Assembly: GCA_900543085.1 (NCBI GenBank)
Contig: UQQF01000046.1
Coordinates: 1-17,007, forward strand
Length of the DNA: 17,007 bases
DNA from: an uncultured Eubacteriales bacterium
Lineage (GTDB): Bacteria; Bacillota; Clostridia; Oscillospirales; Oscillospiraceae
Direction of reading: 5' to 3'
In this document: one piece after another, positions 1 to 7,130 of the stretch
Numbering within the stretch: position 1 is the first letter of the stretch
Layout of the letters: the number at the start of each line of letters is the position of its first letter
Position numbers and translations under genes: made by a program
Notes under the pieces: model-generated
Database searches by the model: none
What the model was told of the DNA's origin: nothing
Seen by the model: the letters and a program-made list of their open reading frames with translations, nothing else

Positions 1-55
1 CTCTTTGGAGTCTGAGGGATTTCTTTTTGTCGCCACAAAAAGAAACCCCTCAGGA
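1..55. repeat. 55-bp hairpin-forming interspersed repeat, copy 1
   Basis: Bases 12-29 pair with 36-53 to form an 18-position stem. Its only mismatch is A19/C46, which becomes a G-U wobble in minus-strand RNA; T30-A35 can extend the stem around a four-base loop. The whole 55 bp recurs in inverted orientation at 16794-16848 with six differences, four of them in the loop. The element lies two bases beyond the stop codon of the leftward ptb-like gene, so it would form a hairpin at the end of that transcript. No T-tract follows on either strand, so it is not a classical intrinsic terminator. Its left edge may continue beyond the window. Confidence 0.85.
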
Positions 56-57
56 GA

Positions 58-1005
58 TTATTCAAGCGGATTCAGCTCATGATGTGTATTCTTCCTCCAC
101 GCGTCGAGGACTGCGCAGAAGACTATGGAGAGGTAGGTCTCCTCCTCGTCGGCGCTGCGGCTGGTGAGGGCGATGGGGACGCGGGCGCCGACTACGGCGC
201 CGCAGGTGACGGCGTGGGCGTGGATAAGCCAGCTCTTGACCAGGACGTTCGCCGTGGACAGATCCGGCGCGATTATGCCGTCGAAGCCTCCGCCGCTGTA
301 GGGGCAGTCGTAATCCTTGAGCCGCGCGGCCTCCTTGCTGAGTATGAGGTCGTAGGCGATGGGTCCCCACAGCTCGCAGTCGGCGAAGGGGCGCTGCTTC
401 TGCTCGGCCACCAGGCGCTGAGCCTCGACCGTGTCCTGCATGTGGAACGTCACCTTCTCCACCAGCGAGAGCAGCGCGAGCTTGGGATTCTCATAGCCAA
501 AGGCCTTCAGCGCGTCGGCCGTGTTGCGTATTATTTCCTTCTTCTGGGACATGTTGGGCTTGATTATGACCGTCATATCGCTCAGCGCCAGGAGCTTGGG
601 GTACTCGGGCAGGCTGGCCAGCGAGACGTGGCTCATAAGCCGGTCGGTGCGCAGGCGGTTGGTCTTGTCCAAAACGGGCATCAGGAAGTCCCGTGTAGGT
701 ATGTTGCCGCGCATCAGCACGTCTCCGCCGCCGGCGTTGAGAGTGTCAATGGCCGCCTGGGTGATATTGTGCCCGGGAGGCGTGTCTACCATGGTGTAGG
801 GCTCGCGCTCCAGGCCGAAGCGCTCCAGCACCGTCATGGTGCGGGCGCGGTCGCCGACGAGCACGGGCTGGGCTATGCCCTTCTCCTGGGCGGCAAACAG
901 CCCCTTTATCATGTTCTCACCGTCCGAGCCGGCCAGAATCACGCGCATGGGGCGGGACATTTTGGGCACGCGTTCCAGTATGCCCTCGAAGCTTTGAAGT
1001 TCCAT
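58..1005 (-). CDS. ptb: phosphate butyryltransferase / phosphate acyltransferase family enzyme
   Basis: The 315-residue product belongs to the PTA_PTB phosphotransacylase family, which exchanges CoA on an acyl-CoA for phosphate (butyryl-CoA + Pi to butyryl-phosphate + CoA). Family-typical stretches are visible: SHVSL near residue 125, a QKKEIIRN segment near 155, a KLALLSLVEKV segment near 175, and the C-terminal DGIIAPDLSTANVL block. The length suits Ptb (about 300 residues) rather than long Pta enzymes. The ATG start has GGAG eight bases upstream (1014-1017). No butyrate kinase gene is adjacent; the divergent neighbour is a butyrate-type CoA-transferase. Acyl-chain preference cannot be read from sequence, so the specificity (butyryl, acetyl or branched) is an inference. 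The stop codon sits two bases from the palindromic repeat. Confidence 0.85.
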   Translation of the reverse strand: MELQSFEGILERVPKMSRPMRVILAGSDGENMIKGLFAAQEKGIAQPVLVGDRARTMTVLERFGLEREPYTMVDTPPGHNITQAAIDTLNAGGGDVLMRGNIPTRDFLMPVLDKTNRLRTDRLMSHVSLASLPEYPKLLALSDMTVIIKPNMSQKKEIIRNTADALKAFGYENPKLALLSLVEKVTFHMQDTVEAQRLVAEQKQRPFADCELWGPIAYDLILSKEAARLKDYDCPYSGGGFDGIIAPDLSTANVLVKSWLIHAHAVTCGAVVGARVPIALTSRSADEEETYLSIVFCAVLDAWRKNTHHELNPLE

Positions 1006-1057
1006 GCTTACATCTCCGTTCCCGTGAACTACGCCTACAAGGCGCCATTATGTGACC

Positions 1058-1086
1058 ATTATAACCGATAGCGCAAGCCAGCACAA
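1058..1086 (-). promoter_or_regulatory. predicted sigma-A promoter of the ptb-like gene
   Basis: On the minus strand TTGTGC (1081-1086) is followed after 17 bases by a perfect TATAAT (1058-1063). This gives an untranslated leader of about 45 bases before the ptb start at 1005. The -35 box matches consensus only at TTG. Confidence 0.5.
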
Positions 1087-1190
1087 GTGCTATTTTGTGA
1101 AATGAGCATAGTTTTTTGCCTGCGTTCCGGCCTTGCTCACGCACCTGCCCGCCAGCGCGGGAAGACGGCGAATTTCAAGCCGTACAGCTC

Positions 1191-1219
1191 TTGCCTTTGG
1201 ACAGATTTTGTGCGATAAT
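1191..1219 (+). promoter_or_regulatory. predicted sigma-A promoter (extended -10) of the CoA-transferase gene
   Basis: TTGCCT (1191-1196) is followed by a 17-base spacer and GATAAT (1214-1219). A TGC directly before the -10 box matches the extended -10 pattern. The predicted start near 1226 leaves about 30 bases before the ATG, including GGAGG at 1244-1248. An alternative pairing (TTGTGC 1208-1213, CATAAT 1232-1237) would put the transcript start on the ribosome site and is less likely. Confidence 0.5.
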
Positions 1220-1255
1220 TGCCTGGTACGACATAATTTAAGTGGAGGAACGCAT

Positions 1256-2596
1256 ATGAACATGGACTTCATCGCCGAGTATAAGAGCAAGCTGGGCACT
1301 CCCGAGCAGGCTGCCGCCCTGGTAAAGAGCGGAGACTGGGTTGAGTACGGCAACGGCACCACCTTTGCCGAGCTGTGCGACGCCGCGCTGGCCAAGAGGC
1401 GCGACGAGCTATTCGACGTCAACATACGCGGGCAGATAATGTACGGCCCCATACAGACCGTTGAGTGCGACCCGACGGGCGAGCACTTCTGCTACAACGC
1501 CTGGCACGCCTCCGGCTACGACCGCAAGCTCATGGACCAGGGTCGAGCCTACTTCTCCCCCATGATATTCCGCAACCTCGCCTGGTATCACCGCGAGTTC
1601 CTGCACGTCAACGTGGCCTTCGTCTGCGCCACGCCGATGGACAAGCACGGCTACTTCAACTTCTCCGTCAGCGCCGGCACCAGCCTGGACATGATAGGCC
1701 GCGCGGACAAGATAGTCCTGGAGATAAACCCGCACCTGCCGCGCATCTACGGCGCGTACAACGAGAGTATCCACATCTCCGACGTCACGATGGTGGTCGA
1801 GGGGCACGACAACGAGGTGCCGACCGTGGCGTCCAAGACTCCCAGCGCCGAGGACATAGCCATCGCCAACAACGTCCTGCCCTATATAGTCGACGGCTCC
1901 ACGCTCCAGCTCGGCATAGGCGGCACTCCGGACGCGCTGGGCAGCATCCTCGCGCAGAGCGATTTGAAAGACCTCGGCATGCACACCGAGCTTTGCACCG
2001 ACGGTTTCCTCGACCTCTACAAGGCCGGAAAGCTGACCAACAAGCGCAAGGCCATCTTCCCCGGCAAGGGCGTGCTCGGCCTGGCCACCGGCTCCCGCGC
2101 GCTGTACGACTGGCTGGACGAGAACCCCGGCGTCATAGCCCTGCCCATAGCCTACGTGAACAACCCCCAGGTCATCGCAAGCATGGACAACTTCGTCTCC
2201 CTCAACAGTTGCGTGGCCGTCGACCTCTACGGCCAGATAAGCAGCGAGAGCGCCGGGCTCCGGCACATCTCCGGCACCGGCGGCCAGCTGGACTTCATCA
2301 CCGGCGCGTCCATGAGCAAGGGCGGCAAGGCCTTCATCTGCATGGCCTCCTCCCGCGTCGGCAAGGACGGCGTGCGCCGCAGCAACATAGTCCCGCACTT
2401 CAACGGCGAGATCATCACCTCCCCGCGCAGCCAGGCCTACTACATCGCCACCGAGAACGGCGTGGCCAACCTGGCCGGACAGAGCAGCTGGCAGCGCGCC
2501 GAGATGCTTGTTAACCTCGCCCACCCGGACTTCCGCGACGACCTCATCAAGGCCGCCGAGGAGCAGCGCATCTGGCGCCGCAGCAACAAGCGCTGA
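1256..2596 (+). CDS. butyryl-CoA:acetate / 4-hydroxybutyrate CoA-transferase family
   Basis: The 446-residue protein belongs to the acetyl-CoA hydrolase/transferase family, of the type including But and AbfT. It moves CoA between butyryl-CoA (or 4-hydroxybutyryl-CoA) and acetate through a glutamyl-CoA thioester. The glycine-rich GIGGTPDALG segment is at residues 220-229. The motif MHTELCTDG carries the expected catalytic glutamate, E245. The length matches the family (about 440-450). The open frame extends 41 codons further upstream, but ATG 1256 has GGAGG seven bases before it and gives the standard N-terminus. The gene is divergent from the ptb-like gene, so both routes from butyryl-CoA to butyrate may be co-located. 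Half of its isoleucine codons are ATA. Acyl specificity is inferred. Confidence 0.88.
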   Translation: MNMDFIAEYKSKLGTPEQAAALVKSGDWVEYGNGTTFAELCDAALAKRRDELFDVNIRGQIMYGPIQTVECDPTGEHFCYNAWHASGYDRKLMDQGRAYFSPMIFRNLAWYHREFLHVNVAFVCATPMDKHGYFNFSVSAGTSLDMIGRADKIVLEINPHLPRIYGAYNESIHISDVTMVVEGHDNEVPTVASKTPSAEDIAIANNVLPYIVDGSTLQLGIGGTPDALGSILAQSDLKDLGMHTELCTDGFLDLYKAGKLTNKRKAIFPGKGVLGLATGSRALYDWLDENPGVIALPIAYVNNPQVIASMDNFVSLNSCVAVDLYGQISSESAGLRHISGTGGQLDFITGASMSKGGKAFICMASSRVGKDGVRRSNIVPHFNGEIITSPRSQAYYIATENGVANLAGQSSWQRAEMLVNLAHPDFRDDLIKAAEEQRIWRRSNKR

Positions 2597-2609
2597 GCCA
2601 ATCTCGCCG

Positions 2610-2638
2610 TTGCAAAATCCGGCTGCGAGTAGTATCAT
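2610..2638 (+). promoter_or_regulatory. predicted sigma-A promoter of the HD-domain gene
   Basis: TTGCAA (2610-2615), a 17-base spacer and TATCAT (2633-2638). The start would fall near 2645, ahead of the AGGAGGT site at 2658-2664 and the ATG at 2672. This suggests the HD gene is transcribed independently of the upstream CoA-transferase. Confidence 0.5.
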
Positions 2639-2671
2639 GATTTCAACCGTGAAATTTAGGAGGTAAGATAT

Positions 2672-3214
2672 ATGAGCTATATCCCCACGCCGGAACAGGC
2701 TCTGGAGCTTGTAAAGCGGTACAACAAGGAGCATTTCCACGTCCAGCACGCCGAGACGGTCGGCAAGGTCATGGGCGAGATCGCCAAGACCTATGACCCG
2801 GGAAATGAGGACTACTGGCGCGCCGTGGGCATACTCCACGACATAGATTACGAGCAGTGGCCCGAGGAGCACTGCGTCAAGGCGCAGAGCCTGCTCGCCG
2901 AGCTTGACATAGACGAGAGCGTCATACACGCCGTGTGCAGCCACGGCTACGGCCTGGTCAGCGACGTGGAGCCGACGCGGCAGATGGAGAAGTTCCTCTT
3001 TGCCGTGGACGAGTTCACCGGACTCATCTGGGCGGCCGCAAAGATGCGCCCCACCGGCTACGACGGCATGGAGGTCAAGTCGGTCATGAAGAAGTTCAAG
3101 GACAAGGGCTTCGCCGCCGGCTGCTCCCGCGAGGTCATAACAAAGGGCGCGGAAATGCTCGGCATGGAGGTGCGCGACCTGGCTCAGATAACCCTTGACG
3201 CCATGAAGGCCTGA
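2672..3214 (+). CDS. HD-superfamily predicted hydrolase
   Basis: The 180-residue soluble protein has the HD metal-dependent phosphohydrolase pattern: H26 (VQHAE), the H56-D57 doublet in LHDIDYE, H91 in SHGYG, and D113 in the AVDEFTGLI segment. It resembles the small single-domain predicted hydrolases of the COG2316 type (recalled, not searched). These act on a phosphorylated or nucleotide substrate that has not been fixed. There is no sensor or effector domain. The start has AGGAGGT seven bases upstream. The gene is monocistronic between its own promoter and a hairpin shared with the convergent YwlG gene. The catalytic fold is well supported; the substrate is unknown. Confidence 0.85.
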   Translation: MSYIPTPEQALELVKRYNKEHFHVQHAETVGKVMGEIAKTYDPGNEDYWRAVGILHDIDYEQWPEEHCVKAQSLLAELDIDESVIHAVCSHGYGLVSDVEPTRQMEKFLFAVDEFTGLIWAAAKMRPTGYDGMEVKSVMKKFKDKGFAAGCSREVITKGAEMLGMEVRDLAQITLDAMKA

Positions 3215-3224
3215 AAACGGAAAA

Positions 3225-3258
3225 ATATAGAGCGGGGACTCGCGTTCCCGCTCTATAT
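3225..3258. terminator. bidirectional hairpin between convergent genes
   Basis: Bases 3225-3236 pair perfectly with 3247-3258, extendable by a G-T and an A-T pair around a six-base loop. It lies between the HD gene (stop 3214) and the YwlG gene (stop 3265). In the minus-strand direction it is followed by a run of Ts (complement of 3221-3225), making a good intrinsic terminator for the YwlG gene. The plus-strand tail is not T-rich, so termination of the HD gene is less certain. Confidence 0.75.
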
Positions 3259-3264
3259 CAGTGT

Positions 3265-3825
3265 TCATACCTGCTCGGGGTAGACAGCGCGCTTGCCGCC
3301 GATGAGTTTCGGGCGCGTCCTTGCCGCGGTGACGGGCGCCTCGCCTATCTGCTTGACCGCCAGGCGCAGCGGCACGGCCACCTCCTTGAGGTGCATACCA
3401 ATCAGCGTGTTGCCTATGTCCATGCCCGCCGCGGCGCGCACGTGCTCAACGGCCACGGGGTCGGCCATATGCTGCCACGCGGCGGTCGCCCAGCTCCCGC
3501 CGGCCTTGGGCTGGGGTATGACGCACACCGGCTCGTACCCGAAGCGCTCGGCGGCCTCGCGCTCTATTATCAGCGCGCGGTTGAGGTGCTCGCAGCACTG
3601 CGCCGCGAGGTACAGTCCGCGCTCTGCCAGCAGCGGAGCCACGGCCTCGTACACGGCCTGCGCCGCCTCGGGAGTGCTGCCCTTGCCTATATTGCTGCCC
3701 ATGATCTCGCTCGACGAGCAGCCAACCACGACCAGTGAGCCGGGGCGGAGCCCGGCGCGCTCGAGCAGCTCGCTCATGGCGTCACGCGCCGCTGCATAGA
3801 CGGCGTCGTGCGATGTTATCAACAT
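3265..3825 (-). CDS. ywlG: UPF0340 / YwlG family protein (TIGR01440)
   Basis: The 186-residue protein matches the conserved UPF0340 pattern: GCSSSEIMGSNIGKGS near the N-terminus, the QCCEHLNRALIIER block, KAGGSWATAAW, the DIGNTLIGMHLKEVAVPLR block and the C-terminal TRPKLIGGKRAVY. The family is widespread in Bacillota, cytosolic, and has no assigned biochemical role. The frame can be read from a TTG at 3846, but AAGGAG at 3835-3840 lies nine bases before ATG 3825, which is therefore the chosen start. It is transcribed divergently from the DUF3048 gene from a promoter whose -35 box overlaps the opposing one. Confidence 0.88.
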   Translation of the reverse strand: MLITSHDAVYAAARDAMSELLERAGLRPGSLVVVGCSSSEIMGSNIGKGSTPEAAQAVYEAVAPLLAERGLYLAAQCCEHLNRALIIEREAAERFGYEPVCVIPQPKAGGSWATAAWQHMADPVAVEHVRAAAGMDIGNTLIGMHLKEVAVPLRLAVKQIGEAPVTAARTRPKLIGGKRAVYPEQV

Positions 3826-3869
3826 TTTCAACAACTCCTTCAACAATTTTATGTTTACCCTGCAACTTT

Positions 3870-3898
3870 ATTGTAACACTTACCGTCTCATTTGACAA
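3870..3898 (-). promoter_or_regulatory. predicted sigma-A promoter of the ywlG gene
   Basis: On the minus strand TTGTCA (3893-3898), a 17-base spacer and TACAAT (3870-3875). The start near 3863 precedes the AAGGAG site at 3835-3840. Its -35 box overlaps the -35 box of the rightward promoter by five bases. Confidence 0.6.
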
Positions 3899-3920
3899 CT
3901 GCACCGGCCGATAGTATCAT
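3892..3920 (+). promoter_or_regulatory. predicted sigma-A promoter of the DUF3048-rarD pair
   Basis: A perfect TTGACA (3892-3897), a 17-base spacer and TATCAT (3915-3920). The start near 3927 gives a leader of about 37 bases ahead of the GTGAGGTG ribosome site and ATG 3964. It overlaps the leftward ywlG promoter at the -35 box. Confidence 0.65.
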
Positions 3921-3963
3921 AGATATTGTACCGCCGACGTAAATCCCACCTGTGAGGTGTAAT

Positions 3964-5055
3964 ATGAAAAGACTCCTGTCCGCCGCATTGTGTGCGGCAA
4001 TACTTTTCTCCCTGGCTTCCTGCGGCGCCAACCCCGGAGGCCTGCCCGACCCCGACGCGGAGAGTGTGCCGCCCGCCAGCGCCGCGCCCACCAGCGAGCC
4101 GACGCCTACCGCCGCGCCCTACACCAACCCGCTCACCGGCGAGCCGATGGACGAGGACATCAGCATGAATCGCCCCTGGGGCGTCATGATAAACAACCTG
4201 CCCCCTTCCCTGCCTCAGCGCGGCGTCTCCGAGGCCGAGATACTCTTTGAGATCCCCGCCGAGGGCGGCGTGACGCGTATGCTGGCCATGTTCACCGACC
4301 TCTCCGACATAGAGAGCATCGGCACCGTGCGCTCCATCAGGCCGTACTACGCGCAGATAGCCTTCGGCTACGACGCCATCATCGCCCACGCGGGCGGAAG
4401 CGAAGCCGCATACAGCCTGCTGCGCTCCACCGGCTGGGATCACCTCGACGGCGTACGCGAGACCTACGCCGCCGCGCCCTTCGCGCGCGACCCCGACAGG
4501 ATACACAACGGCCTTGAGCACAGCCTCTTTGCCGACGGCTCCAAGCTCGTGCAGGCCGCCGAGGAAAAGGGCTTTGACTTTGAGCACGAGGGCGGAGAGT
4601 ACGACTACGGCCTGCAGTTCTCCGAGGACGCCGTGGAGCAGTGCACCGGCACCGCCGAGTTCGCCCAGATAACCTTCAACACCTACAAGTCCATGAGCTT
4701 CGACTACAACTCCGAGGACGAGCTCTACTACGCCAACCAGTACGGCGACAAGTACATCGACGAGAACACCGGCGAGCAGGTGAGCTATACCAACCTCATC
4801 TTCCTCTCCACCGACATCAGCATCATTGACGGCTACGGCCGCCTCGAGGTCAGGACGACCGGCGAGGGCAGCGGCTGGTTCTGCACCGGCGGCAAGTGGG
4901 TGGAGATAACCTGGGAGCGCGAGGACGAGTACAGCCCCTACCACTTCTACCTCGACGACGGAACCGAGCTTCAGCTCGGCATCGGACACACCTATGTCGG
5001 GATCATGAGCAACGACGGCAGCGCGACCGTCAGCTTTGAGCGCGAGGAGGCGTAA
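3964..5055 (+). CDS. DUF3048 (YerB-like) lipoprotein
   Basis: The 363-residue exported lipoprotein has an N-terminal KR, a hydrophobic core and the lipobox LASC with lipidated Cys20. A Pro/Ser/Ala/Thr-rich linker (about residues 25-58) follows. The mature part matches the DUF3048/YerB family: the NPLTGEP entry motif, RPWGVMINN, EAEILFEIPAEGGVTRM, the IGTVRSIRPYY block and a C-terminal half with YTNLIFL and KWVEITWER segments. YerB-family proteins are surface lipoproteins of unknown function. The chosen ATG follows the ribosome site GTGAGGTG; that GTG is itself an in-frame upstream start but would consume the ribosome site. The gene ends three bases before rarD, which takes its ribosome site from this gene's last codons. 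Confidence 0.87.
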   Translation: MKRLLSAALCAAILFSLASCGANPGGLPDPDAESVPPASAAPTSEPTPTAAPYTNPLTGEPMDEDISMNRPWGVMINNLPPSLPQRGVSEAEILFEIPAEGGVTRMLAMFTDLSDIESIGTVRSIRPYYAQIAFGYDAIIAHAGGSEAAYSLLRSTGWDHLDGVRETYAAAPFARDPDRIHNGLEHSLFADGSKLVQAAEEKGFDFEHEGGEYDYGLQFSEDAVEQCTGTAEFAQITFNTYKSMSFDYNSEDELYYANQYGDKYIDENTGEQVSYTNLIFLSTDISIIDGYGRLEVRTTGEGSGWFCTGGKWVEITWEREDEYSPYHFYLDDGTELQLGIGHTYVGIMSNDGSATVSFEREEA

Positions 5056-5058
5056 TAT

Positions 5059-5955
5059 TTGCAGATAAGGGGAAAGAGCCTTGCGGCGCTGCTTTTGTGC
5101 TACGTCATATGGGGCATGCAGCCGCTCTACTGGGACTTGCTGGGGAAGTTCGACTCGATGTTCGTGCTGTGCGCACGGATAGTCACGAGCGCGCTTTTTA
5201 CCTGGCTGTTCCTGGCGTGCACAGGACGCATACGGGAGCTTATAGCGGCGTTCAAAAACAAGGCGCTGCTCAGGCGGCTCGCCGCTGCGGCTCTTTTCCT
5301 CTGTTTTGACTGGGCGCTTTTCAACTGGTCTGTGGCCAACGGCCACGTCCTGGACGTGGCTCTGGGGTATTACATGAACCCCATGGTCATATTCGTGATC
5401 GGCCTTACGCTCTTTCACGAGCGGGGCAGCGCGCTGGAGTTCGCGGCGGTGGGCATAGCCTGCGCCGGAGTGATAATCAGCGCGGTAAGCTACGGCTCCT
5501 TTCCCCTTGTCAGCGTGCTGTGCGCGGTGAGCTGGCCGGCCTACGCCACGGTGAAGAAGTCCGCCCACGCCGACCCGATGGTCAGCATGTGCGTGGAGTC
5601 CACGCTGCTCGCGCCCTTTGCCCTCATCGCCTCGGTCATCTTTTTCCCCGGCGCAGGAGGCTGGGCGGACATAACCGCCCCGGACATTCCGCTGCTCATA
5701 CTCACCGGCATCGTCACCGCGACGCCCATCATACTCTACACCGTCGGCGTCAACGGCATGCCGTTCAAGGTCGTGGGCATATTGCAGTACCTCAGCTCCA
5801 CCATCAGCTTTGCCTGCGGCGTGCTGTTCATGGACGAGGAGCTGACGCGCTCCAAGCTAATAATGTTCGCCTTCATCATCGCGGGACTGGTTCTGTTCAC
5901 CGTCGGGAGCTTCCGGCGCAGGAACAAGGACTCCGGCGCCGAGGACGCCACATAA
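5059..5955 (+). CDS. rarD: RarD-type EamA/DMT family permease
   Basis: The 298-residue integral membrane protein has about ten hydrophobic segments arranged as two EamA repeats. RarD-like features include the opening YVIWGMQPLYWDLLG, the FDWALFNWSVANGHVLDVALGYYMNP segment in the first half, and the LQYLSSTISFACGVLFMDEEL block in the second. Members export or import small metabolites; RarD itself was named from chloramphenicol-sensitivity work and its substrate is not settled. The start is TTG, chosen because GAGGAGG (5044-5050, inside the end of the DUF3048 gene) lies eight bases upstream and no ATG suits. It is translationally coupled to the lipoprotein gene, so the two probably form a bicistronic operon. 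Confidence 0.87.
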   Translation: MQIRGKSLAALLLCYVIWGMQPLYWDLLGKFDSMFVLCARIVTSALFTWLFLACTGRIRELIAAFKNKALLRRLAAAALFLCFDWALFNWSVANGHVLDVALGYYMNPMVIFVIGLTLFHERGSALEFAAVGIACAGVIISAVSYGSFPLVSVLCAVSWPAYATVKKSAHADPMVSMCVESTLLAPFALIASVIFFPGAGGWADITAPDIPLLILTGIVTATPIILYTVGVNGMPFKVVGILQYLSSTISFACGVLFMDEELTRSKLIMFAFIIAGLVLFTVGSFRRRNKDSGAEDAT

Positions 5956-5961
5956 CGTAAA

Positions 5962-5998
5962 ACGAGCGCGGGCAGGTCGCCGACCCACCCGCGCTCGT
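5962..5998 (+). terminator. hairpin after rarD, probable terminator
   Basis: Bases 5962-5972 pair with 5988-5998 (11 bp). An inner 4-bp stem (5975-5978 with 5982-5985) makes one long interrupted hairpin seven bases after the rarD stop. There is no T-tract on the plus strand, so termination efficiency is uncertain. Confidence 0.5.
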
Positions 5999-6038
5999 GC
6001 GCTAACGCCCGCAAACGCGCTCCCACGGGAACTTTTCC

Positions 6039-6067
6039 TTGCGTATCAGCTGAAAACGCGATAGAAT
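6039..6067 (+). promoter_or_regulatory. predicted sigma-A promoter of the sulfite reductase gene
   Basis: TTGCGT (6039-6044), a 17-base spacer and TAGAAT (6062-6067). The start near 6074 leaves about 34 bases before the ATG, with AAGGAGG at 6096-6102. No operator or riboswitch fold was recognised in the leader. Confidence 0.5.
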
Positions 6068-6107
6068 GAATCGTAAAAGCCGAGAGTGAGACATCAAGGA
6101 GGAAAAT

Positions 6108-7055
6108 ATGCTTAAAATCACAGAAGACGAGAAGAAGGCGCTCAAAGGCCGCGGCATTATACTCAGCAACGACGGCGAGCACTTCGTCGTGCGCGTCGTC
6201 AGCAGCAACGGCGTGTTCACCGCCGAGCAGCTGCACGTGCTCAGCGACGCCGCCGAGAAGTACGGCAACGGCAAGATAGCCATGACCGTGCGCCTCACCG
6301 TCGAGATACAGGGGGTTACCTACGAGAACATCGAGCCGCTGGCTGCGGCGGTGGAGTCCTGCGGTCTTGTGACCGGCGGCACCGGCAGCGTCGTGCGTCC
6401 GGTCGTGGCATGTAAGGGCACCGTCTGCGTCCACGGTCTCCAGGACACGCAGAAGTTCGCCGACGAGCTCTTTCATGAGTTCTACCTTGGCTGGCACAGC
6501 GTAAAGCTGCCGCACAAGTTCAAGATAGCCGTCGGCGGCTGCCCGAACAACTGCGTCAAGCCCGCCCTGCACGACTTCGGCTGCTACGGCCAGAGCGTGC
6601 CGGAGTTCCACGCCGACGAGTGCAAGGCCTGCGGCAAGTGCGCCTGCGTGGATAAGTGTCCCGTCAAGGCCTGCTCCAAGGGAGAGGACGGCAAGCTTGT
6701 CATCGACTGGGACAAGTGCACCAACTGCGGCAAGTGCATCCCCGCCTGCCACTTCGGCGCGGTCAAGGAGGCTCAGCGCGGCTACGCCGTGTACATAGGC
6801 GGCATCTGGGGCAAGACCCAGCGCCTCGGCACCCGCGTCCCCGGCGTGTTCAGCGAGCAGGAAGTGCACGACCTCATTGAGAAGGCCATCCTGCTTTTCC
6901 GCGAGCAGGGCGTGACCGGCGAGCGCTTCGGGCGCACGATCGACCGCGTGGGCGTGGACAAGTTCATAGAGATGCTCCTCGGCGACGAAGTCCTCTCTCG
7001 CAAGGAGGCCATCCTCGCAGAGCCAAAGCACACCACCGGCGGAGCCAGCTGCTGA
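6108..7055 (+). CDS. siroheme-dependent sulfite/nitrite reductase with built-in ferredoxin domain
   Basis: The 315-residue protein has an N-terminal NIR_SIR ferredoxin-like half-domain (about residues 12-75) and the siroheme/4Fe-4S cysteines C102-x4-C107 and C145-x3-C149. An inserted two-cluster ferredoxin follows: C172, C175, C178, C184 then C204, C207, C210, C214. The layout is that of AsrC-type and other small sulfite reductases, which reduce sulfite (or nitrite) by six electrons in the cytosol. No asrA or asrB partner lies nearby, so the electron donor is unknown. Oddities: the first ferredoxin motif has five residues rather than three before its CP, and the last cysteine is followed by His rather than Pro. 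AAGGAGG precedes the ATG. Siroheme-synthesis genes lie 2.8 kb downstream. The fold is firm; sulfite versus nitrite is inferred. Confidence 0.85.
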   Translation: MLKITEDEKKALKGRGIILSNDGEHFVVRVVSSNGVFTAEQLHVLSDAAEKYGNGKIAMTVRLTVEIQGVTYENIEPLAAAVESCGLVTGGTGSVVRPVVACKGTVCVHGLQDTQKFADELFHEFYLGWHSVKLPHKFKIAVGGCPNNCVKPALHDFGCYGQSVPEFHADECKACGKCACVDKCPVKACSKGEDGKLVIDWDKCTNCGKCIPACHFGAVKEAQRGYAVYIGGIWGKTQRLGTRVPGVFSEQEVHDLIEKAILLFREQGVTGERFGRTIDRVGVDKFIEMLLGDEVLSRKEAILAEPKHTTGGASC

Positions 7056-7078
7056 AGCCGGCTGAACCGCAGCTGCAC

Positions 7079-7105
7079 GGGGGAACCCATTGACAGGGTT
7101 CCCCC
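7079..7105 (+). terminator. intrinsic terminator of the sulfite reductase gene
   Basis: A 10-bp perfect stem (7079-7088 with 7096-7105) with a seven-base loop, starting 24 bases after the stop. A T-rich stretch follows from 7114. It is the first of two hairpins before the transporter operon. Confidence 0.7.
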
Positions 7106-7120
7106 TAACAGCCTTATTTT
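7090..7120 (+). promoter_or_regulatory. possible promoter of the importer-siroheme operon
   Basis: A perfect TTGACA (7090-7095) lies in the loop of the preceding terminator hairpin, with TATTTT (7115-7120) 19 bases on. Spacing and -10 box are suboptimal, but it is the only recognisable promoter between the two transcription units. A start near 7127 would place the second hairpin at the very 5' end of the mRNA. Confidence 0.3.
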
Positions 7121-7130
7121 TATCCTTTTT

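Noticed and set aside
1..55. Palindromic repeat as a classical intrinsic terminator
   Set aside because: There is no T-tract after the hairpin on either strand, and the second copy lies upstream, not downstream, of a gene.
1095..1102. TTGTGAAA resembling a half-site for the redox repressor Rex between ptb and the CoA-transferase gene
   Set aside because: The second half of the palindrome is absent at the required spacing, and one 8-base half-site is expected by chance.
1409..3268. Very long open frame (over 600 codons) on the minus strand opposite the CoA-transferase and HD genes
   Set aside because: It is antisense to two well-supported genes, has no recognisable domain, and has a low-complexity Val/Ala/Gly/His/Asp composition typical of the reverse frame of high-G+C codons.
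3880..5568. Long minus-strand open frame (over 500 codons) opposite the DUF3048 and rarD genes
   Set aside because: It is an antisense shadow with no family motifs; both plus-strand genes are clearly real.
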